A DNA stretch of 19,773 bases from an uncultured Peptococcaceae bacterium (lineage in GTDB: Bacteria; Bacillota; Peptococcia; Peptococcales; Peptococcaceae). The stretch is from positions 1-19,773 of the forward strand of contig CALIQN010000115.1 of the NCBI GenBank assembly GCA_938044045.1, written 5' to 3'. A model generated the notes under the pieces. That model saw only the letters and a program-made list of their open reading frames with translations, was not told the DNA's origin and did not search any database. This document shows positions 15,622 through 19,773 of the stretch, in pieces; the first letter of the stretch is position 1; each line of letters opens with the position of its first letter. The translations under genes were made by a program, and so were the position numbers.

Positions 15622-16593
15622 TCACGAAAAAGGATGACGAAATAATTTAATATTTTTAGGTGAAATTCCACGATACCGTTTAAAGAGGGTGGAAAATCTA
15701 CTAGGCGATTGATAACCGACTTTTTTAGCAATGGTTTGAATATCTAAATTGGTTGTCACAATAAGATGTTCGGCAATATTGATACGTTTCCTTTGGAGAT
15801 ACTCTGTAATCGTCATATGATAGTGGGCTTTAAAAGTGTTTTTTAGTTTTGTACCACTCATCATAGCGATTTTTTCCAAATCTTTTTGTACAATCGCTTG
15901 ATTATAGTGTTCATCGATATAGCTAGAAACTTGTTCAATCGCTGTTATATCGGCAATTTTAGGCAAATTTTTTTGATTTTTGAGATAGGCATCAAGGGTT
16001 AAACTAAACCATTCGTTAGCCTTTGCTTCAAAAAATAATTCAGCAGCATTATTTTCCATCTGGCAATGTACAATCTCATTGGCAAGATGTCCAATGGCCT
16101 CACTAATGGTTTCTTTTGTGGAGAGAAAGATAGTTTTAACTTCTTCCTTAGGGATAGCGAGTTTTTTTGTAAGCACTCTTTCAATCATTGTTTCTTTAAA
16201 GTTAATACCAACAGAAAGGATATGGCTATCTTTTTGCAAGGTATAGTCTAGCGGATGAGTAAAGGTGTCAGTGATTAAGATTTTACTTTTTTTGGTTGCT
16301 AGACGAGGTTTTTTTTCATTTGAAGATAGAGGGATTCTTTTGCCGGCAATAAAGTAAGTGGAGGTGATGAAGAAATAAGGCCGAAGTTCTTCTCCACTAA
16401 AAGTAATCTTTTGGTCTTTTTTAATTTCTAAATCATGAATATCAATAAGGAATTCCTCAGCCTCATAATACCAATAAATACCAGAATAAAGCGATGTATT
16501 TGTTTGATAGGTTTTGCCTAAAGCATGGTATTTGGCACAAGTATGGCAAGGGTGGCATTGTTTTTGTTTGACAAGTTCATCAAAATTAGGCAT
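15622..16593 (-). CDS. AraC family transcriptional regulator with N-terminal Cys/His cluster
   Basis: The protein has 323 residues. The C-terminal AraC/XylS DNA-binding domain occupies about 221-318. It has two helix-turn-helix units; the second reads 'DIQTIAKKVGYQSPSRFSTLFKRYRGISP', the family hallmark. The N-terminal two thirds is a likely sensor. Near its start is C13-H-P-C16-H-T-C19 with H23, a compact cluster that could bind a metal or Fe-S centre or sense redox, followed by 'LYSGIYWYYEAEEF'. Start choice: ATG at 16593 has AAAGG 8 nt upstream. The ATG at 16623 would add 10 residues, has no ribosome site, and would place a direct repeat in the coding sequence. It is divergent from the ABC transporter pair, which it probably controls along with itself. 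Confidence 0.9.
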   Translation of the reverse strand: MPNFDELVKQKQCHPCHTCAKYHALGKTYQTNTSLYSGIYWYYEAEEFLIDIHDLEIKKDQKITFSGEELRPYFFITSTYFIAGKRIPLSSNEKKPRLATKKSKILITDTFTHPLDYTLQKDSHILSVGINFKETMIERVLTKKLAIPKEEVKTIFLSTKETISEAIGHLANEIVHCQMENNAAELFFEAKANEWFSLTLDAYLKNQKNLPKIADITAIEQVSSYIDEHYNQAIVQKDLEKIAMMSGTKLKNTFKAHYHMTITEYLQRKRINIAEHLIVTTNLDIQTIAKKVGYQSPSRFSTLFKRYRGISPKNIKLFRHPFS

Positions 16594-16610
16594 ATTCTTA
16601 ACCTTTCTAT

Positions 16611-16639
16611 CATGATTAGACATTTAGCATAATTAGACA
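16611..16639. promoter_or_regulatory. Direct repeat pair, candidate AraC-regulator operator
   Basis: CATGATTAGACA (16611-16622) and CATAATTAGACA (16628-16639) differ at one of 12 bases and start 17 bp apart, that is on nearly the same helix face. AraC/XylS proteins often bind two direct half-sites. The pair lies in the leader of the regulator gene and about 70-100 bp upstream of the expected ABC transcription start, so one site could repress the regulator and activate the transporter. Confidence 0.55.
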
Positions 16640-16652
16640 ATAATAATGCTAA
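16624..16652. promoter_or_regulatory. Inverted repeat near the regulator transcription start
   Basis: TTAGCATAATTA (16624-16635) and TAATAATGCTAA (16641-16652) are inverted with one mismatch in 12 and a 5-bp centre. They overlap the direct repeat and the expected start of the leftward transcript (near 16649). It may be part of the same operator or a leader hairpin. Confidence 0.45.
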
Positions 16653-16655
16653 TAT

Positions 16656-16684
16656 ATTGTATCATGCTTCTATTGTTGTTACAA
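16656..16684 (-). promoter_or_regulatory. Promoter of the AraC regulator gene
   Basis: On the minus strand TTGTAA (16684-16679), a 17-bp spacer, then TACAAT (16661-16656), with TG one base before the -10 (extended -10). The leader to ATG 16593 is about 56 nt. Confidence 0.7.
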
Positions 16685-16705
16685 TTTTAATAAGCTTAAG
16701 ATAAC
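16676..16705 (+). promoter_or_regulatory. Possible promoter of the ABC transporter operon
   Basis: TTGTTA (16676-16681), an 18-bp spacer, GATAAC (16700-16705). Its -35 overlaps the -35 of the divergent regulator promoter, so polymerase could not occupy both at once. The weak -10 fits dependence on an activator. TATAAG at 16708-16713 is an alternative -10. Confidence 0.4.
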
Positions 16706-16738
16706 TGTATAAGCGAATTAATGTAGGAGGGGCAGGAA

Positions 16739-18493
16739 ATGGATGTTTATAAAAAGTTACTGAGTTATGTGCCTAAAGAGCGTTATTTGGCATACTTAGT
16801 AATATTTTTTAGTTGTGTATCTGTGTTTTTTATTGTGGGGGCATATTACGCCTTGTATCAATTTCTGATTGAGTTGGTAGTAGAAGCCAATCACACACAG
16901 TCAACAATTTATGCTATAACAATTGCAACCTTGCTAGCAGTTGGTGCGGTTTTGTACATTGTGGGGGTGGCGATTAGTCATGTATTGGGCTTTAGATTGG
17001 AAACGAATCTAAGAAAAAAAGGGATAGATGGTTTAAGTGAAGCGAGCTTTCGTTTTTATGATAAGTATCCCTCAGGCAAGGTGAGAAAAATTATTGATGA
17101 TAATGCTGCGCAAACGCACATGATTGTCGCTCATCTCATTCCAGATAATGCCAATGCAATTTTAACACCAATCTTGGCACTTATTTTAGGTTTTGTTGTC
17201 AGTTGGCATGTAGGCTTAATTTTGGTGTTATTACTTATATTTTCAGGGTTTTCACTAAAGTTTATGATGGGTGAAAAGACTTTTATGCAGGTCTATCAAA
17301 ATGCCTTAGAGAATTTAAGCAGTGAAACAGTAGAGTACGTTCGAGGGATTCAAGTCATTAAGATTTTTGGAGCAGATGTGATTTCCTTAAAGGCTATGCA
17401 CAAAGCTATTACTGATTATGCAGAACATGCCCATAAATATTCTCAAAGTTGCAAGAGACCTTATGTCATCTACCAATGGTTATTTTTGGGTTTGATTGCC
17501 TTCTTAGTACCACTTATGGTTTTATTTATTGATTTAGGCAATCAACCAGAAGTTTTAGCTGTGGAACTTATTATGTTATTTTTCTTAACAGGGGTACTCT
17601 TTACGGCGATTATGAAAATTATGTACCTTTCAATGTATGCCTTTCAGGGGAAGATGGCAGTGGATAAGTTAGAGGCTCTTTATGATGAGATGCATAAGGA
17701 TCATCTTGTCTTTGGCCAAGAAGAAAGATTTGATAATTTTGATATTGTCTTTGATCATGTTACCTTTGGCTATGAAGAAACACCAGTGTTACAAGACTTA
17801 AGTTTTACCTTAAAAGAAAAAAAGACCTATGCCCTTATAGGTTCTTCTGGTAGTGGGAAGTCCACTATTGCCAAACTCATCTCAGGCTTTTATAAGATTG
17901 ATGGTGGTAGTATTAAAATTGGTGGGAAGCCGTTAGAGGCTTATAATGAACAGGCGCTTATTAAAAATATTGCTTTTGTTTTTCAAAATGTAAAGTTATT
18001 TAAGATGAGTATTTTTGAAAATGTGAAATTAGCAAAAGAAGATGCTACAAGGGAAGAAGTTCTTGAGGCACTACATGTAGCAGGTTGTGGTAGCATCTTG
18101 GATAAGTTTGAGACTAGGGAAGAAACGATTATTGGCTCTAAAGGGGTCTATCTTTCTGTTGGTGAAAAACAGCGTCTAGCCATTGCTAGGGCGATTTTAA
18201 AGGATGCCAATATTGTGGTGCTTGATGAGGCGAGTGCCTCTGTAGACCCAGACAATGAACATGAATTACAACTTGCCTTTGCAAGTTTAATGAAGGATAG
18301 AACGGTTATTATGATAGCCCATAGATTGAGTAGCATTCGTTATGTAGATGAAATCTTGGTTATTGAAGATGGCAAGATAATTGAACGTGGTAAAGACGAA
18401 GAATTGATGCAAAAAGATAGCAAATACCGTTACTTCCAAACGCTCTATGGACAAGCCAATGAATGGAGGGTTGGTTATGATAGCCTTAATTAA
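16739..18493 (+). CDS. ABC transporter half-subunit, membrane plus ATPase (YbtP/IrtA-like)
   Basis: The protein has 584 residues. Six membrane helices (about 1-305) in the type IV exporter fold precede one nucleotide-binding domain: Walker A 'GSSGSGKST' (368-376), Q-loop Q416, signature 'LSVGE' (472-476), Walker B 'IVVLDE' (492-497), D-loop to D503 and H-loop H528. All catalytic residues are present, but the signature's third residue is Val instead of the usual Gly. The loop 'FYDKYPSGKVRKIIDDNAAQ' recalls the YbtP/IrtA group, whose members import Fe-siderophores despite their exporter fold. AGGAGG (16725-16730) is 8 nt before the ATG. The second subunit overlaps the 3' end by 17 nt, so the functional unit is a heterodimer. 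The substrate is unproven. Confidence 0.9.
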   Translation: MDVYKKLLSYVPKERYLAYLVIFFSCVSVFFIVGAYYALYQFLIELVVEANHTQSTIYAITIATLLAVGAVLYIVGVAISHVLGFRLETNLRKKGIDGLSEASFRFYDKYPSGKVRKIIDDNAAQTHMIVAHLIPDNANAILTPILALILGFVVSWHVGLILVLLLIFSGFSLKFMMGEKTFMQVYQNALENLSSETVEYVRGIQVIKIFGADVISLKAMHKAITDYAEHAHKYSQSCKRPYVIYQWLFLGLIAFLVPLMVLFIDLGNQPEVLAVELIMLFFLTGVLFTAIMKIMYLSMYAFQGKMAVDKLEALYDEMHKDHLVFGQEERFDNFDIVFDHVTFGYEETPVLQDLSFTLKEKKTYALIGSSGSGKSTIAKLISGFYKIDGGSIKIGGKPLEAYNEQALIKNIAFVFQNVKLFKMSIFENVKLAKEDATREEVLEALHVAGCGSILDKFETREETIIGSKGVYLSVGEKQRLAIARAILKDANIVVLDEASASVDPDNEHELQLAFASLMKDRTVIMIAHRLSSIRYVDEILVIEDGKIIERGKDEELMQKDSKYRYFQTLYGQANEWRVGYDSLN

Positions 18494-19773
18494 AGCTAAA
18501 TTTGCCCTAACTGATCAGGGTGCAAAGGATCTTATCAAATCAAGTCTAGCAAGCTTAGGCGTTTATTTTGCTGGCATGTTACCAGTGATGTTGCTTATGC
18601 TTTTTTTGGAGAGATTGCTCCTAAATAATGACAGAGGCGATCTGCTCTATATTTTGAGTGCCATCATTGTCTTGGTGGTGATGTATCTTAGCTTACTGAT
18701 TGAATATGATGCCCTCTACAATGCGACGTATAAAGAAAGTGCCAATTTGAGGATTGATATTGCTGAGTGTTTGCGAAAAGCACCTTTATCCTATTTTTCA
18801 AAAAATGATACAGCAGATTTGGCACAAACCATCATGAATGATGTGGCAGCCATAGAACATGCGATGAGCCATGCTATGGGAAAGGCAATAGGTTTTTGTA
18901 TTTTCTTTCCAGTTATCGCGTTTCTTCTTTTACTAGGTAATGTCAAGTTGGGTTTAGCAGTCATTATACCTATTTTTGCCAATTTTATATTGCTATTTTT
19001 ATCAAAAAGAATCCAACTGAAGGGACTTCAAAAGCATTATAGTGCTTTAAGAGAAAACTCAGATGCTTTTCAAGAAATGATAGAGCTTGGACAAGATATC
19101 AAGACCTTTAGTCTATCTGAGCGATTTAAGAAAAAATTGTATCAGCAAATTGAAAAGACAGAAAAAATACACTTGGTTGCTGAATTGTCACAAGCGCTAC
19201 CTGTATTACTAGGCAATCTTATTATGATTACTTCTATTGCCATAGTACTCTTAGTCGGCTTACCCCTTTATCTCAATGGTGAGGTGAATCTCCTTTATCT
19301 TTTGGGCTATCTTTTGGCAAGTATTAAGATAAAAGAGGGTGTCGATATGATGACTTTAAATATTGCTGAACTTTTCTATCTTGATGCGATGGTAAAACGT
19401 ATCAAGGAAATCAGAGACTTAAAACTTCAAGAGGGTGAAGATAAGGCAATCAGTCATTATGACTTTATCTTTGATAATGTCGGCTTTGGCTATAATGAGG
19501 CACACAAGGTTTTAAATGGCGTGAGTTTTATGGCCAAACAAGGTGAGGTGACAGCCCTAGTCGGTGTGAGTGGCTGTGGCAAGACAAGTATCTTGCGTCT
19601 CATGTCAAGACTGTATGACTATGATAGTGGTAAAATCATGATTGATGGCATAGACTTAAAGGAGATTTCTACAAAGTCTTTATTTGAAAAAATTTCGATT
19701 GTCTTTCAAGAAGTGATTTTATTTAATACAAGCATTCTTGAAAATATTAGATTGGGACGTAAAGAAGCGACAG
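18477..19773 (+). CDS. ABC transporter half-subunit, membrane plus ATPase (YbtQ/IrtB-like), partial
   Basis: Open from ATG 18477 to the window's end without a stop (432 codons seen; a full subunit is about 580). GGAGGG (18465-18470) inside the preceding gene is 6 nt upstream, and the genes overlap by 17 nt, so translation is coupled. The membrane domain (about 1-310) holds 'YFSKNDTADLAQTIMNDV', a loop typical of the YbtQ/IrtB half of siderophore-type pairs. The ATPase part shows Walker A 'GVSGCGKTS' (363-371) and Q-loop Q411 before the sequence ends. The signature, Walker B and H-loop lie outside. It should pair with the upstream subunit in the membrane. Confidence 0.9.
   Translation, partial: MIALIKAKFALTDQGAKDLIKSSLASLGVYFAGMLPVMLLMLFLERLLLNNDRGDLLYILSAIIVLVVMYLSLLIEYDALYNATYKESANLRIDIAECLRKAPLSYFSKNDTADLAQTIMNDVAAIEHAMSHAMGKAIGFCIFFPVIAFLLLLGNVKLGLAVIIPIFANFILLFLSKRIQLKGLQKHYSALRENSDAFQEMIELGQDIKTFSLSERFKKKLYQQIEKTEKIHLVAELSQALPVLLGNLIMITSIAIVLLVGLPLYLNGEVNLLYLLGYLLASIKIKEGVDMMTLNIAELFYLDAMVKRIKEIRDLKLQEGEDKAISHYDFIFDNVGFGYNEAHKVLNGVSFMAKQGEVTALVGVSGCGKTSILRLMSRLYDYDSGKIMIDGIDLKEISTKSLFEKISIVFQEVILFNTSILENIRLGRKEAT

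Noticed and set aside
16594..16623. Upstream ATG start for the AraC regulator
   Set aside because: No ribosome site precedes 16623, and the added 10 residues are encoded by the direct-repeat region. ATG 16593 has AAAGG nearby.
1..19773. CRISPR array, tRNA genes, insertion sequences or prophage genes
   Set aside because: No regularly spaced repeats, tRNA-like cloverleaf segments, transposase or integrase motifs were seen on either strand.

Overview
The window is AT-rich, densely coded bacterial DNA with strong AAGGAGG-type ribosome binding sites and compact stem-plus-T-tract terminators. This points to a low-GC member of the Bacillota. The 3' end of a 5S rRNA, a very long acyl-CoA-dehydratase-activase-type protein, a copper-amine-oxidase-N-like secreted protein and a DUF2798 protein together suggest an anaerobe of the Clostridia/Negativicutes kind. 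The genus cannot be fixed from the sequence alone.

Layout. (1) 1-82: the end of an rRNA operon, that is the 3' part of 5S rRNA and its terminator. (2) 89-1423: a monocistronic lipoprotein gene with a near-consensus promoter and its own terminator. (3) 1425-7802: a rightward run of five genes closed by one terminator. It holds a YejK/NdpA-type nucleoid-associated protein, an unrecognised 273-residue protein, a TrmH/SpoU rRNA methyltransferase, and both subunits of a class I ribonucleotide reductase (nrdA, nrdB). (4) 7821-12150: a stand-alone 1404-residue protein fusing two HgdC-like ATPase/activator domains to dehydratase-like domains, preceded by a 28-bp imperfect palindrome. (5) 12182-13090: a leucine-carboxyl-methyltransferase-type SAM methyltransferase preceded by a long perfect hairpin. 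(6) 13100-14020: a leftward pair, DUF2798 membrane protein then a membrane-anchored hypothetical. (7) 14118-15612: a rightward pair, YbjQ-family protein then a secreted protein with a copper-amine-oxidase-N-like domain, followed by a possible gene remnant. (8) 15622-19773: an AraC regulator divergent from two consecutive half-transporters of the ABC exporter fold. The second half-transporter runs off the window.

How the genes work together. Section 3 is housekeeping: nucleoid, rRNA modification and dNTP supply. Section 8 is the most coherent accessory system. It joins an AraC regulator with a short Cys/His cluster near its N terminus, a shared promoter region with overlapping -35 elements and a 12-bp direct repeat of 17-bp period, and a translationally coupled heterodimeric ABC pair resembling the YbtPQ/IrtAB siderophore group. 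It reads as a metal- or iron-complex-responsive transport locus, but the substrate is an inference. Section 4 is the most enigmatic single gene. I see no CRISPR array, tRNA, insertion sequence, integrase or prophage gene in this window.
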